Shown: positions 1 through 12,500, counted from the first letter of the stretch. The stretch: DNA of 64,000 bases from JAWKOK01 sp963765875 (GCA_963765875.1 CAVXYK010000014.1:124001-188000), one strand, 5' to 3'. Translations and numbers: made by a program. The notes: generated by a model not told the origin, from the letters alone.

Positions 1-878
1 GGCTCGGCGCTCCAGTCCTGCAGGTGTACAGCGATCGGATGACCGGCCTGTTCGCCGAATAGCGCGACCAGTTGCGCCATCGCCTGCCGGATGAACTCGG
101 TCTGACCCATGCTTGCCCTCGTTTGGGCATCCAGGCCGGCGAAGCCGAAGAGGGCGAACCGGTCACCGGCATTGGGCGAGGCGTCGTGGATCTCGGCCAG
201 CGGGCCACGACGGCTGATGGCTGTGCCGCATAGGCCTTGCTGACGCCAGAACGGCTGATCGTAGATCGCGAAAAACTTGGCGTGGCCGGCCATCCATGTG
301 GGCGTCGTGGCCAGCGTCTGCTGCGTCGCAGCCGGAAGGCCGGGGTCGAATGCAAGCTCTGCTGCCAGGCGCGGCGGAAGAGCGATTGCGACTTGGGTTG
401 CCGACATCAACGTCGGCCCCGATGGTGTCGAAGTGTCGACGTTGACGACATCGTCGGTGATGGCAAGTCCCGTCACCGAATGGTTCAGGAATCGGTAGGC
501 CGGATCGATTTCGGCGGCCAGAGCCTCGGCCAGCCGGGCGATGCCGCCCTCGACGCGCAACGATCCGGCCATGGGTGATGGATCGGCGGCCTTCAAAATG
601 CGGCCGTCCGCCTGTTGAAAGAGCAGAACACCGTCGGCATATTGCTCGAAATAGGAGATGCCAAAGTGGCCCAGCAGACCGGCAACCAGCGGCTGGCCCG
701 GCCAGAACCAGGACGGTCCCAGGTCACAGGCAGCGCCGCCGATGTCGAGCGTCAGGACTCGACCACCAAAGCGCGTTCGCCCTTCCAGCAGGCTTACCTC
801 GACACCCGCATGCTGCAATTGCCAGGCGGCAACCAGCCCGCTAAGGCCGCCGCCAATGATGATTGTGTCTGTTTGCAT
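1..878 (-). CDS. Flavin-containing amine oxidase / FAD-dependent oxidoreductase (partial, N-terminal part)
   Basis: Read on the minus strand from ATG at 878, the frame stays open to the left edge, so about 292 N-terminal residues are present and the C-terminus lies outside. The N-terminus is a classical FAD-binding Rossmann start: a hydrophobic strand, GGGLSGL (residues 9-15), an acidic residue at 32 ending strand 2, and RFGGR (36-40), the RxGGR motif of monoamine oxidase and phytoene desaturase families. A GPSWFWPGQP stretch follows, as in amine-oxidase substrate domains. The expected role is FAD-dependent oxidation of an amine or related substrate, but the substrate cannot be read from the sequence. 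No frame break is seen. A palindromic repeat lies directly upstream. Confidence 0.85.
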   Translation of the reverse strand, partial: MQTDTIIIGGGLSGLVAAWQLQHAGVEVSLLEGRTRFGGRVLTLDIGGAACDLGPSWFWPGQPLVAGLLGHFGISYFEQYADGVLLFQQADGRILKAADPSPMAGSLRVEGGIARLAEALAAEIDPAYRFLNHSVTGLAITDDVVNVDTSTPSGPTLMSATQVAIALPPRLAAELAFDPGLPAATQQTLATTPTWMAGHAKFFAIYDQPFWRQQGLCGTAISRRGPLAEIHDASPNAGDRFALFGFAGLDAQTRASMGQTEFIRQAMAQLVALFGEQAGHPIAVHLQDWSAE

Positions 879-916
879 AGGGTCTTCGATCTTTTCTGTT
901 GGTGGCCCGGTTGCAC

Positions 917-1105
917 GAAGCCTTTTTGCCACAGATTTCCACAGATGAGTCTTCTGCAAAAACTAAAATTCGCCACAGATTCACACAGATAAGGACCTGA
1001 TTTTGACAGATGTCTTACAGGTGTCCTACAAATGTCCAGAGGTATCCCAGTACCATCTGTGTCTTATCCTTTTTCATCTGTGTGAATCTGTGGCAAAAAG
1101 GCTTC
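917..1105. repeat. Intergenic palindromic element, type A (CACAGATT family)
   Basis: Perfect 21-base inverted arms lie at 917-937 and 1085-1105 (aagcctttttgccacagat and its complement). Inner copies of the word CACAGAT face each other. The element fills most of the gap between the amine oxidase gene and the next minus-strand gene. Related elements lie at about 32240-32310, 37749-37866, 41894-42016 and 58318-58448. No coding capacity is evident. Confidence 0.75.
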
Positions 1106-1205
1106 TTGCAGTGGACTCACGATGGAAAAGGATTGAACATGGATAGTGCTAGAAATGCTCTGAGCATATGCCAAGAGCGTTCGATGCCATCTTGTGAGCA
1201 TGGAG

Positions 1206-1631
1206 TCAGCCGGCCAGCACCAGCCAAATAATGACAGCGACGTCGATCACCAACGCGATGATCGTATCCGCATTCGACAACTTCTTGGTCGGGGCGTTCG
1301 GCCATCGCCCACCAATGAGGACGATCCCGAGAATTGAGATGATCGCAGCCATGGCCGCCAATGGCCTCCAGAGCGTTCCCATTTCGAGGAGCCCCGAGAG
1401 GTCCATGGCCGCGACCACGAAGCCAACTGCGGCCAGCAGCCAGAAGATACAGACAATCTGTACAGTAAGCTTTGGCGACAGCTTCGGGGCGAGCCATATG
1501 TGCAAGGTCGGCGTCGAGATGTCGTCCCAGTCTCTGAGCCAAATGCCCAGATCCAAGAGCGCTTTGCCGTGGGATAGCCCCTGGAGAAGCAGAACGAAGG
1601 CGATCACGTAATTGATTTCTTGAGACAGCAT
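1206..1631 (-). CDS. Small integral membrane protein, unknown function
   Basis: This is a 141-residue protein with about four hydrophobic segments: residues 5-20, 57-75, 88-107 and 124-140. Polar loops contain DLGIWLRDWDD and GGRWPNAPTKK. The hydrophobic periodicity and the position between repeats support a real gene. The overlapping minus frame at 1117-1542 lacks such structure and is taken as a shadow. I do not recognise the family. It is a stand-alone gene transcribed towards the amine oxidase gene. Role unknown; it is probably in the cytoplasmic membrane. Confidence 0.6.
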   Translation of the reverse strand: MLSQEINYVIAFVLLLQGLSHGKALLDLGIWLRDWDDISTPTLHIWLAPKLSPKLTVQIVCIFWLLAAVGFVVAAMDLSGLLEMGTLWRPLAAMAAIISILGIVLIGGRWPNAPTKKLSNADTIIALVIDVAVIIWLVLAG

Positions 1632-1656
1632 GAGCGGCGTTTCCTATGTGATACGT

Positions 1657-1794
1657 TAAGTAAGCATCTGTCGGTAGTGCGAAAATGTGCCGGGGACTTA
1701 GGTAACAAAGCGAGTGAGTTGACCCTAATTTTGAGGTTTCAGCATCGGGAAGTCACCGGCACTTTCTGTAACGACTTACAGACTTCTACTTAAC
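1657..1794. repeat. MITE-like element, copy 1 (TAAGTAAGCATCTGTCGG family)
   Basis: This segment is related to 56054-56283. The outer ends form imperfect inverted repeats (taagtaagcatctgt against the complement of acagacttctactta). Just inside, gtgccggggactt pairs with aagtcaccggcac. Copy 1 is about 138 bases. Copy 2 shares both ends and the word ttgaggtttcagcatcggga but carries about 90 extra bases. No ORF is present. The rest of the gap to 2026 holds only a weak TATAAT at 1944-1949. Confidence 0.7.
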
Positions 1795-2026
1795 CTTTTG
1801 GGTGGAACTTAGGGTATGTGATGTAGTGCTTTTTGGCAGAACCAGGCTTTTTGAAAGAGCAACCACTGATAGTGTAGCGTCAGACGAAACAACTGACAAG
1901 CAGATCTTGGTCGCAGCCGCGTGGACGAACGGTGCATGATGGCTATAATGATGCGGCAAGAACCACAGACCATACCGACCATCCTGATTTTACCAGCCAG
2001 AAATCTCTTATGGCATACTTGCTCCC

Positions 2027-2380
2027 ATGAACAACACGATCTACCACCAACTACAGAGCTTTCTCGACGACGGCTTGACCGTCGCCGTGGCCACCATCAC
2101 CGAAGTGCGCGGCTCGGTGCCACGTGAGGTCGGAGCCAAGATGATCGTCCATCCCTACGGCCAGCATGTGGGCACGGTCGGCGGCGGCTGCGGTGAGGCC
2201 GATGTGATTCGCGCCGCGCTCGACGTGATCCAGGAGGGCGAGGCGATCAACGTGCCCGTCGACCTGACCGAGGACATCAGCATGCAGAGCCTGGGCGTCT
2301 GCGGCGGCACCATGAACGTCTTCATCGAGCAATGGTGTAAGGAAGAGGATGAAGCAGAGGGCCAGTCCGATGCTGAGTGA
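2027..2380 (+). CDS. XdhC/CoxI-family protein, N-terminal (CoxI) domain subunit
   Basis: This 117-residue protein matches the XdhC_CoxI domain. GSVPREVGAKMIV (from about residue 29) and GTVGGGCGEADVI (from about 48) are the family signatures, and LGVCGGTMNVFIE closes the domain. XdhC/CoxI proteins help mature molybdenum hydroxylases such as xanthine dehydrogenase or CO dehydrogenase by handling and sulfurating the Mo cofactor. The stop overlaps the start of the next gene by 11 bases, so the two are translationally coupled and act as a two-gene version of a protein that is often single. No hydroxylase subunit gene lies in the window. The acidic tail after residue 105 is not conserved-looking. 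Confidence 0.85.
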   Translation: MNNTIYHQLQSFLDDGLTVAVATITEVRGSVPREVGAKMIVHPYGQHVGTVGGGCGEADVIRAALDVIQEGEAINVPVDLTEDISMQSLGVCGGTMNVFIEQWCKEEDEAEGQSDAE

Positions 2381-3227
2381 AGTGCTGGACGCGCTGGTCG
2401 CGTCCATCGATCGTCGGGAGCCGGTTGCACTAGCCACGGTCACGAGCGGGGACGGTATCTTTGCGGACGCCGTCGGTCGCCATTGCGTAGTCTGGCAGGC
2501 AGATGAACGGGAGCCCGTGGGTGAGTTGGGCATTGGGGAAGTGGGCGAGCAGGCCGTGGCCGATGCCAGAGCCGTGCTTGGCTCTCGAAACCATCGGACA
2601 TTGAGCTACAACACCGGAGACGGCACAGTCCAACTCTTTGTTGAGGTCCAGGTTCAGCCGCCCCACCTGATCATCGTCGGGGCTGGACACATCGCCATTC
2701 CACTGGCCTCCATCGCCAAGATCGCCGAACTCCAGGTCACCGTACTGGACGACCGCGCCCAGTATGCCCGCCCGAGCCGCTTCCCCACCGCGGATCGCGT
2801 CATCGCCGGCGACTTCCGAGCCGAGCTGCGGGCGCTGCGTGGTGACTACGAAACCTTCGATACCAACACCTACATCGTGCTCGTCACCCGTGGGCATTCC
2901 CACGATGTCGACTGCCTGTTGGAAGTGCTCGACGATCCGGTCGCCTACATCGGTATGATCGGCAGCCAACGCCGCGTGCGCGCCGTCTTCGAATTGCTTG
3001 AGCAAGAGCAAGACATCGCCCCAGAGAAGTTCGACTCGGTTTACGCACCCATCGGCATCGACATCGGCGCCCGCACGCCCGGCGAAATCGCCATCTGCAT
3101 CCTGGCCGAGATCATCAATGTGATGCGTGACGGGCCGGCGCTCTCGTTGAGCGAGCAGATCCGCATTGAACGACAGGAACGGCGTTCACGAGTCAACACC
3201 CGACCTTTGGAGAATAAGTCAGCATGA
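2370..3227 (+). CDS. XdhC/CoxI-family protein with C-terminal Rossmann domain
   Basis: I chose ATG 2370 (MLSEVLDAL) because it overlaps the upstream stop and aligns with the family N-terminus; an in-frame ATG lies 7 codons earlier at 2349. The product is 285 residues. Residues about 1-90 are a second, diverged CoxI-like domain (EPVALATVTSGDG). From about residue 98 HLIIVGAGHIAIPLASIAK opens the XdhC Rossmann domain. It continues through VTRGHSHDVDCL, YIGMIGSQRR and IGARTPGEIAI, all typical of XdhC. It presumably works with the upstream gene in Mo-hydroxylase maturation. The 3' end overlaps the next start by four bases (ATGA), giving a three-gene operon. Confidence 0.87.
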   Translation: MLSEVLDALVASIDRREPVALATVTSGDGIFADAVGRHCVVWQADEREPVGELGIGEVGEQAVADARAVLGSRNHRTLSYNTGDGTVQLFVEVQVQPPHLIIVGAGHIAIPLASIAKIAELQVTVLDDRAQYARPSRFPTADRVIAGDFRAELRALRGDYETFDTNTYIVLVTRGHSHDVDCLLEVLDDPVAYIGMIGSQRRVRAVFELLEQEQDIAPEKFDSVYAPIGIDIGARTPGEIAICILAEIINVMRDGPALSLSEQIRIERQERRSRVNTRPLENKSA

Positions 3228-3901
3228 CTGATCCTGAGAACTTCTATTCGGAGCCGGTTTTTAGCCTGATGGCGCTGGGAAAACCGGAGCCTCCATTTGA
3301 ATGGCTCGATTACTCGAAGTTAGGCATCACTGTGGAACATGAAGACGAACTACTGGCATTGTTAGGCGAGGATGATTTCAGTTACAGCGATGACGAGGCG
3401 GAAATCTGGATTCCGCTTCATGCCTGGCGTGCATTGGCTCAAATACGATCACTCAACATGCTTACGATTTTCTGCCCAATGTTGTGGCGGTTTGACGATC
3501 AGTGGATAAGAGAGGATTCGTCTCTGATTGTACAGATATTTGGACCGTTTGCTCTCCCCCTCTGGCTTTCATATCTGAGTTTCACCGAATCTGCCGGCAA
3601 GACAGACAGCGTTTTGTCAGTCGTTGAGGGCCTAGCGCTGTTGGGCCAGAAGCATATCGAGGCTCGTCAAACCGTGTCAGACGATTTCACTCAACGGCTG
3701 GCACGCCATGCCGATAATGATGAAAGATACAATGCGTTCCTGGTCCTCGGTCTCGAAAGACTGCGCGCCAAGAACGCATTACCGATCATCGCGGCGGCCT
3801 ATGCCGACGAAACTGTCGACGAAACTGTCGAAAACTGGAGAGGCGTCTCCAGGGCATTCCGACTACCTCCCGGCTCCACCCCAGAGGAGTTCATCAAGTA
3901 A
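3224..3901 (+). CDS. Hypothetical protein in the xdhC operon
   Basis: This 225-residue soluble protein has no signal peptide or membrane span. The N-terminal half is acidic and Trp-rich (EAEIWIPLHAWRALAQIRSL). The C-terminal half looks alpha-helical and might be HEAT-like (QRLARHADNDERYNAFLVLGLERL, split here only by description), ending with DETVDETVENWRGVSRAF. I do not recognise the family. It shares an ATGA overlap with the second XdhC gene, so it is co-translated. That coupling hints at, but does not prove, a link to Mo-enzyme maturation. A palindromic element starts three bases after its stop codon. Confidence 0.7.
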   Translation: MTDPENFYSEPVFSLMALGKPEPPFEWLDYSKLGITVEHEDELLALLGEDDFSYSDDEAEIWIPLHAWRALAQIRSLNMLTIFCPMLWRFDDQWIREDSSLIVQIFGPFALPLWLSYLSFTESAGKTDSVLSVVEGLALLGQKHIEARQTVSDDFTQRLARHADNDERYNAFLVLGLERLRAKNALPIIAAAYADETVDETVENWRGVSRAFRLPPGSTPEEFIK

Positions 3902-3903
3902 CT

Positions 3904-4055
3904 GCCTAGGAGCCTGTCGGAAAAAAAGCAGATAGACCTCGGATTAGGCGAATCTGGCGGATAAGGACCGAAAAAAATCGGAAAAACCAGGCTGTTTCCG
4001 CCCAATCCGCCGTATCCGCAGTCTATTCATTGGTCACTCCGACAGTCTGCTAGGC
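3904..4055. repeat. Intergenic palindromic element, type B (GATTAGGCG / TGTCGGA family)
   Basis: The ends form an inverted repeat: gcctaggagcctgtcgga (3904-3921) against tccgacagtctgctaggc (4038-4055), with two or three mismatches. Inside are GATTAGGCG and AATCCGCC/ATCCGC words in opposite orientation. The right arm runs into the nucleoside hydrolase gene and supplies its TAG stop (4050-4052). Relatives lie at 41860-42147, 46618-46714 and 54300-54405. Confidence 0.65.
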
Positions 4056-4964
4056 GCCGGCCAGCTTATCAAACAGATCACGAAAGATCAGATCTCGGTG
4101 CACGTAGGTGGCACAACGAACCAGATGCCGTGACTGATCCACGCTCCAGGTCATCTCCTCATTCAAGATCGGACTGTGGACCAAGTTGGTCGGCACCCAG
4201 GATGGGTCCAGCAAGTAGGCAATGGCAGCCATGTCCCAGATGACCTTGGACCACCCCTTATGGTCATCGTGATAGCCCTTGACAGTCTCGAACAAAAAGT
4301 CGCCGATCGCCCCACGTCCGGCCACATAGGTCTCCAACTCAGGAATCGTCGTGTGCAGATGGGTCACGACGCCCATGCAGGGCAACATCACCAGCGGCAC
4401 ACCGCAGTCGAAGAGCACCTGTGCGCCGGGGACATCCTGCATCAGGTTGAACTCGCGGGCTGTGGGCCAGAAGAGTGCGTTGCCACCCAGCCAGACCACT
4501 ACGATCTTCTCCACCAGTCGCGGCTCGATCAGCAAAGCCGACGCCACGTTGGTGATGGCCCCGATGGCGACCACGTAGAGCGTCTTTTCGCTGGCCATGC
4601 CCCGCTCGACCAGATCCAGTGCGGCCTCGCTGCGCACCGGCTCCAGATCGGCATCCAAATAGCGCGTCGATCCACGATAGACCCAGCCCTCGGGCGACCG
4701 ATCCAGCCGCTCCAGCAGGCGCAGGATCTCCTCATAGCTGCGCTCCATACCGTCGGCCGGACCGGACGAGCGGTCGTTGTGGAAAGGCGCGGCATAGATG
4801 GCCTCCACATCCAGCTTGTCGGGCGAGAGCAGGGCCTGAACGAGGGCGAACTGGTCGTCCACCTCGTTGTAGGTATCGGTGTCGAGCACCATACGCACGC
4901 GGCCGGTGGGCGGCGTCAGCTTGGCCAGCCGATCGGCATCGGTCAATTGTGGAAAGTCGATCAT
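4050..4964 (-). CDS. Nucleoside hydrolase (IUNH family)
   Basis: This is a 304-residue protein. The N-terminus carries DTDTYNEVDDQFAL, the Asp-rich Ca2+-binding signature of inosine-uridine nucleoside hydrolases (Asp28, Asp30, Asn33, Asp36, Asp37). LPCMGVVTHLHTT and WDMAAIAYLLDP near the C-terminus fit the substrate-binding His and last metal-binding Asp regions. The expected reaction is hydrolysis of the N-glycosidic bond of ribonucleosides to base and ribose, in the cytoplasm. A GGAGG ribosome site lies about 8 bases before ATG 4964. The nearby PfkB kinase could phosphorylate the released ribose (inference). The stop codon lies inside a palindromic repeat arm. Confidence 0.9.
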   Translation of the reverse strand: MIDFPQLTDADRLAKLTPPTGRVRMVLDTDTYNEVDDQFALVQALLSPDKLDVEAIYAAPFHNDRSSGPADGMERSYEEILRLLERLDRSPEGWVYRGSTRYLDADLEPVRSEAALDLVERGMASEKTLYVVAIGAITNVASALLIEPRLVEKIVVVWLGGNALFWPTAREFNLMQDVPGAQVLFDCGVPLVMLPCMGVVTHLHTTIPELETYVAGRGAIGDFLFETVKGYHDDHKGWSKVIWDMAAIAYLLDPSWVPTNLVHSPILNEEMTWSVDQSRHLVRCATYVHRDLIFRDLFDKLAGA

Positions 4965-5012
4965 GGTTGCCTCCAGATAGTGATAGCCAGTAATGATAGA
5001 TGGTGCCGAATT

Positions 5013-5558
5013 CTACGTGTTCTCGCCCCACTTCTCAGCGTCATAGGCGCGCAGTTCACTCTTTCGCTCGTCGGAAAGTTGCGCGGCGATAATTTCGAAG
5101 CCCTTGACGTCCTTTATGCGCCATTCTTCAGGCGCAATATCTCGCTGATTGTAGAGCATTTCGAGGTAGAGCGCGTCCCAGGTCGTGCAGCGTACGGCAA
5201 CGCCTTCAACCAGACCGTTCGGTTCCAGCGGGCAACAGCCAGGAGGATAGTCCTCAAATGTGTAGTCGTTTTCGGTCCGGACGCACTTGTCCATATCGAG
5301 TTCCACGTCGCCCCGCTCCAGGACAAAGCCCCAGTCGGTCCATTCCGCACCTCATAGCCTAACGATTCCAATAGCAGACGGACGTTGTCTTCTTCCGCTG
5401 CATCGTAGACCACATCGATGTCTTCGTGCTCACGAGTTACCTTCGCCCAGCATGGCATCAATAGCCCAGCCATTGCCCAACCAGAGCAGGATCCCGACCT
5501 GATCGGCGGCGTTGAAAAGCTCATGAATCGCGGAAACGTGCACTTGTATGGAAGCCAT
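5013..5558 (-). CDS. ANT(2'')/Lnu-like nucleotidyltransferase, frame broken
   Basis: From ATG 5558 the frame reads LWLGNGWAIDAMLG, the G-G/N-GWAIDA motif of lincosamide/aminoglycoside-type nucleotidyltransferases, then shifts near 5444 into TREHEDIDVV, which carries the catalytic Asp-x-Asp. A second shift near 5340 leads to GFVLERGDVELDMD and a C-terminal part ending YDAEKWGENT. The repaired protein is about 180 residues, the normal family size. The first shift is repaired by reading GGCG as one Gly codon; the second needs a two-base correction. Members adenylylate small molecules, but resistance activity cannot be claimed for such a diverged protein. Confidence in the family is good; whether the gene is truly broken is uncertain. 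Confidence 0.65.
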
Positions 5559-5713
5559 AGTTCTCTCAGAATACCATGTCCGTTTGGCTTCAACCAACCG
5601 ACGCTACCAGACACAACTTGGTACTCTTGGCGCAATGCCTGGTCCGATTTACAATGGGGGAAACAGGGCGATTTCCGCCCTCTTCCGCTGACAAACCCTT
5701 CACGGAGAATCCT

Positions 5714-6685
5714 ATGGCCGACGTCATCTGCATGGGCGAATTGTTGATCGATTTTGTTGCAACCCAAGATAATGTGTCGCTGGTCGAGGCGCCCGGTTTT
5801 ATCAAAGCGCCGGGCGGCGCGCCGGCCAATGTAGCCGTCGGTCTCAAACGCCTGGGACTCACCTCATCGTTTGTGGGCAAGGTCGGCGATGATCCCTTCG
5901 GTCAGTTCCTGCGCAAGACGCTTGACGAGACCGGCGTCGAAACGTCCCACCTCTTCATCGATCCGGAGGCCCGGACCACCATCGTCTTCGTGGCCGTTCA
6001 CGATGATGGCCACAAGGATCTCTGCTTTTTCCGCAACCCGGGCGCTGACATGCGCCTCACCCCGGAAGAGATCACCGAAGAGATCTTTGAGGACGCACGC
6101 TGCTTCCACTACGGCTCGATCACCTTCATCGATGAGCCGTCAGCCAGCGCACAACACAAGGCCCTCGACATCGCCCGCCAACGCGGGCTGATGATCTCCT
6201 ACGACCCCAACTACCGGCCCACGCTCTGGCCTAGCCAGGAACGCGCCAGCGAAGTCATCCAGGATGGCTTCCGCCATTGTCACCTGGCCAAGATCGCCGA
6301 CGAGGAATGGGAAATAGCCACGGGCGAGACCGATCTGGACGCCGGGTTGCAGGCTGTGCTCGACAAGGGCGTCGAACTGGTGGTGGTGAGCCGAGGGGCA
6401 GGCGGTGCGCTGGTCACCAATGGCAACTATCGCATCGAGATGCCGGCCCTTGATGTGGATGTGGCCGAGACCATCGGTGCAGGCGACGGCTTCATGGCCG
6501 CCATGATTTCACGCCTACTGCCAGAACGCGAACGCCTGGGCTCGCTGGCGGCCATCGACCAGGCTGTCATGCAAGAAGCATTGGACTTCGCAATCAACGT
6601 CGGCGCGCTAACCTGTACCAAGGTTGGGGCAATCCCCGCGCTGCCGACGCTGGCCGAGGTCGAAGAGTTTCGCAGGACCCCATGA
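5714..6685 (+). CDS. PfkB-family carbohydrate kinase (fructokinase-like)
   Basis: This is a 323-residue protein. I chose ATG 5714 because it follows a GGAGA ribosome site and matches the family N-terminus (DVICMGELLIDF); the longer open frame from 5576 has no such support. KAPGGAPANVAVGLKRLG is PfkB signature 1. The C-terminal ETIGAGDGFMAAM is signature 2, with catalytic base Asp258. YDPNYRPTLWP is typical of fructokinase-like members. It should phosphorylate a sugar with ATP in the cytoplasm. The neighbouring nucleoside hydrolase makes ribose an alternative substrate to fructose. The stop lies seven bases before a GGGCGACC hairpin repeat. Confidence 0.9.
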   Translation: MADVICMGELLIDFVATQDNVSLVEAPGFIKAPGGAPANVAVGLKRLGLTSSFVGKVGDDPFGQFLRKTLDETGVETSHLFIDPEARTTIVFVAVHDDGHKDLCFFRNPGADMRLTPEEITEEIFEDARCFHYGSITFIDEPSASAQHKALDIARQRGLMISYDPNYRPTLWPSQERASEVIQDGFRHCHLAKIADEEWEIATGETDLDAGLQAVLDKGVELVVVSRGAGGALVTNGNYRIEMPALDVDVAETIGAGDGFMAAMISRLLPERERLGSLAAIDQAVMQEALDFAINVGALTCTKVGAIPALPTLAEVEEFRRTP

Positions 6686-6691
6686 TCCGGT

Positions 6692-6742
6692 GGGCGACCG
6701 TTGTGGTCGTCCATGGGATGCGGGCGACCACAAGGGTCGCCC
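6692..6742. repeat. Tandem GGGCGACC hairpins
   Basis: Two adjacent short hairpins share the word GGGCGACCACAAGGGTCGCC: 6692-6712 is a diverged copy and 6722-6742 is near perfect. They sit just past the kinase stop and may act as a transcription terminator. They resemble the type C hairpins elsewhere in the window that carry a short palindrome followed by a CCTAC/CCTGC word. Confidence 0.55.
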
Positions 6743-6808
6743 CTGCAGGTCAACGCGCCATGTGGAAATTCCCGGAACATTCGCCGACGCGTCACCGTTT
6801 CGATTTCA

Positions 6809-9482
<2,674 letters not shown>

Positions 9483-9523
9483 GTTGAAGGTCCTAGATCT
9501 GGCCAAATGTCACACGAAGATTC

Positions 9524-9532
9524 TGTTATAAT
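9524..9532 (+). promoter_or_regulatory. Extended -10 promoter for the alpha-2-macroglobulin gene
   Basis: TGTTATAAT is a consensus TATAAT (9527-9532) with an upstream TG, 50 bases before the ATG at 9584. No good -35 box is seen at the right spacing, which is tolerated by extended -10 promoters. It suggests the macroglobulin gene can be expressed separately from the PBP gene. An AAGGAGA ribosome site lies at about 9572. Confidence 0.45.
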
Positions 9533-9583
9533 GGACGGGATCGTCTTTTTATCATCCAAACTCTGCACCATAAGGAGAAGGCC

Positions 9584-12500
9584 ATGCTGAACCGCCTTCC
9601 GTCGATAGCACGATTTCTACCGTCTGCAATTCTCATTTTGATTCTGGCCACGGCGGTCGGATCGTCGGCCATTTTTGCATCCAATCCAGCGGCAGACGAA
9701 CTACTGCGCCCCGGCGTAGAGGATGGCGTCCCACCGTCCCTCGTCTCAAGTGAGCCGGCCAACGGCGCGACATGGGGTGAGGAACCGATTGTGCTCACAT
9801 TTGATCGCGCCATGTCCGGCGAAAGCGCCGACTTTCTTAGCGTTTCGCCGGCGCTGGAAGGCACAACCCAGGTCGACGGAACAGACATTGTTTTCACGCC
9901 GACGGCTGCGCCCGATCCAGGTCAGCGCTACACCTTTACGCTGGCCGTCAAGGCCACCGATACAGAAGGGACACGTCTCAGCCGCCCGGCTATGATCAAT
10001 GTCGTAGCAGCCACGCCGCTGGCGGTCACATCGACCCAGCCCAGCGACGGCGTCTCGGACGTCAGCATCGACACATCAATCACCGTGGTCTTCAACCAGC
10101 CAATTGTGCCGTTGACCGGCGTCGAGGATCAGGCCGACCTGCCCCAACCCTTGACCATCTCGCCTGCCGTCGATGGCGTGGGCGAGTGGATCAACACAAG
10201 CATCTATTCATTCCAGCCCAGTTTTGGGCTGGCCGGCGGCGCGGACTATGCCGTCACGGTCGACGGACTCACAGCCGTTGACGGAGAATCATTGGCTGAG
10301 CCACATATTTTTCGCTTCTCGACGACAACGCCCATCGTGATCGACGCCGGGCCATTGGGCGAACAGGTCCCGCCCGATGCCGATATAACGATCGACTTCA
10401 GTCAGCCGATGGATCAGGCCAGTACCGAGAATGCGTTCTCGCTTCTGGATGGCCAGAGCGGCGAGTCCGTGGACGGCACGTTTTCCTGGAGCGATGACGC
10501 TGCTCGCCTGACGTTCGCTCCTGACAATCCCCTGCAATTCGGGTCGCGCTACGATGTCGTGGTTGAGGCGACTGCCCAACCGGCCAGTCGCCAGGGCACG
10601 CTGCGCGAGGCATACAGCAGCTCGTTTGATGTCGCCCCGTTGCCTGCCGTCGTCAGCACGTCGCCGGAGGATGGGCAGACGGGCGTGCCCACCGACCGCA
10701 CGGTGACCATCCGCTTCAACACGCCGCTCTCCTACACGACCGTGCTCCCCAATATCAGCGTGTCGCCAGTGCTTACCAATACCCAGGTCTACAGCTACTA
10801 CTCTGAATACGCGGGTGAGGTTACGTTGCGTTGGACCAAGGAAGCGTTTTCGCCCTACACGGTCACCGTCGGCGCAGACATCGCCGACCTCTACGGCAAT
10901 ACCCTGGGCCAAGAGTCGGTCATTCAATTCACCACGGGCGATCACTCGGCCTTCACACGAATCAATCTGGAACAGTTCACTCATTTTAGTGCAGCCGAGA
11001 CGCCGGTCGTCAACGCCTATTATCGCAACATGGACGATCTGACGGTCGATCTCTACAGGCTGCCCATGAGCGAACTGGATCGCCTGACCGGCCGTGATCA
11101 GTGGCAAGTCTGGGACGATTACACGATCCCGAATCCTGAAAGCAACCTGATCTGGAGCCGCCCCCACCGGCCCGATGTCGGTCGAAACGTGGTCGGCGAA
11201 ATCCGCATCGAGCTAAACGACGCAGAGAGAGAGACCCTACCGCCTGGAATCTACTTCCTCGAAATGAACTCGCCGCCTGCTATCAACGAAGCCGATGACA
11301 ATGCCGACGGTAGCGTCGACGATAATGTGTCCAGAGAACAGAAGGTCATCGTACTTTCCGATCACAACCTGGTGCTCAAGCGTAGCCAACAGGGCAACAG
11401 CCTGGTCTGGATGACCGATCTCCAGAGCGGTGCGCCCACATCGGATGCATCCATCACCCTACGTGCAAATGGCGCCGTCGTGGACCAGTCAACAACTGAC
11501 GAGGACGGCATCGCCATGGCAGATGCCACATTGGTGGGCGATGAACGCTATTCTGCCATGCTGGCAGTCAGCGGCGAGCCCGGCGACCCGGACTTCGCCG
11601 TCGTCTCCACCGACTGGAACGAGGGCGTCGCCCCATGGGACTTCGATATCCCCTCCGGCTACGGAACGCCTGCCTACCAGACCTACTTCTATACCGATCG
11701 GCCCATCTATCGACCGGGGCAGACTGTCTTCTGGAAAGGCATCATTCGCGCCATGGCGGATGACGAGTATCGCCTGCCGTCTCCAGGCACAGAGATACAG
11801 GTCATAGTCCGCGACGACCGCGGCAACGAGATCAACAAAGAGACCTACGAGACCGGCGACCACGGCACAGTCCACGGCGAGGTAACGCTGGCGCCGGAGG
11901 CATTCAGCGGTTACTACTATCTAGAAGCCAGCCTGCCTTCGGCGCCTGACGCCGAATTCTATGGCGGGGCCGGTTTCCAGGTTGCCTCCTATCGAGCGCC
12001 GGAATTTGAGATCAATATCGCTCCCGAAGAGAGTGAGTACCTTCAAGGCGACACCGTGCAGGTGCTCGTAGAGGCGCGCTATTTCAGCGGTGGCCCACTG
12101 GTTGATGCGGCCGTCGACTGGCAATTGATCACCTCGCCCTACACGTTCAGTTGGCAAGATCAGCCAGACGGGCGCTACTTCAGTTTCGCACCCTTTGACG
12201 AGGATGACCTCAATTTCGATCCGTATCGCTATTCCTACTATGGCGGCTTGGCCCAGGAGGGAACCGGCATAACCGACGGCCAGGGACGCTTCATCATCGA
12301 AGTGCCGGCCGATCTCGGGGACAGCTTGACCAGCCAGACCTGGCGCTTTGATGCAACCATCCAGAGCTCGACAAACCAATTTGTCAACGCCGGCGCCACT
12401 GTGCCGGTCCACAAATCAGATTTCTATGTGGGCCTAAGCCCACGCGCCAATGTGGTGCAAACAGGTGAAGAAAGCATCGTTGATGTGGTCACGCTGGAAG

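Noticed and set aside
4176..5357. 393-residue plus-strand open frame opposite the nucleoside hydrolase
   Set aside because: It lies antisense to a clear nucleoside hydrolase and nucleotidyltransferase, is rich in His, Gly and Arg without any family motif and has no ribosome site.
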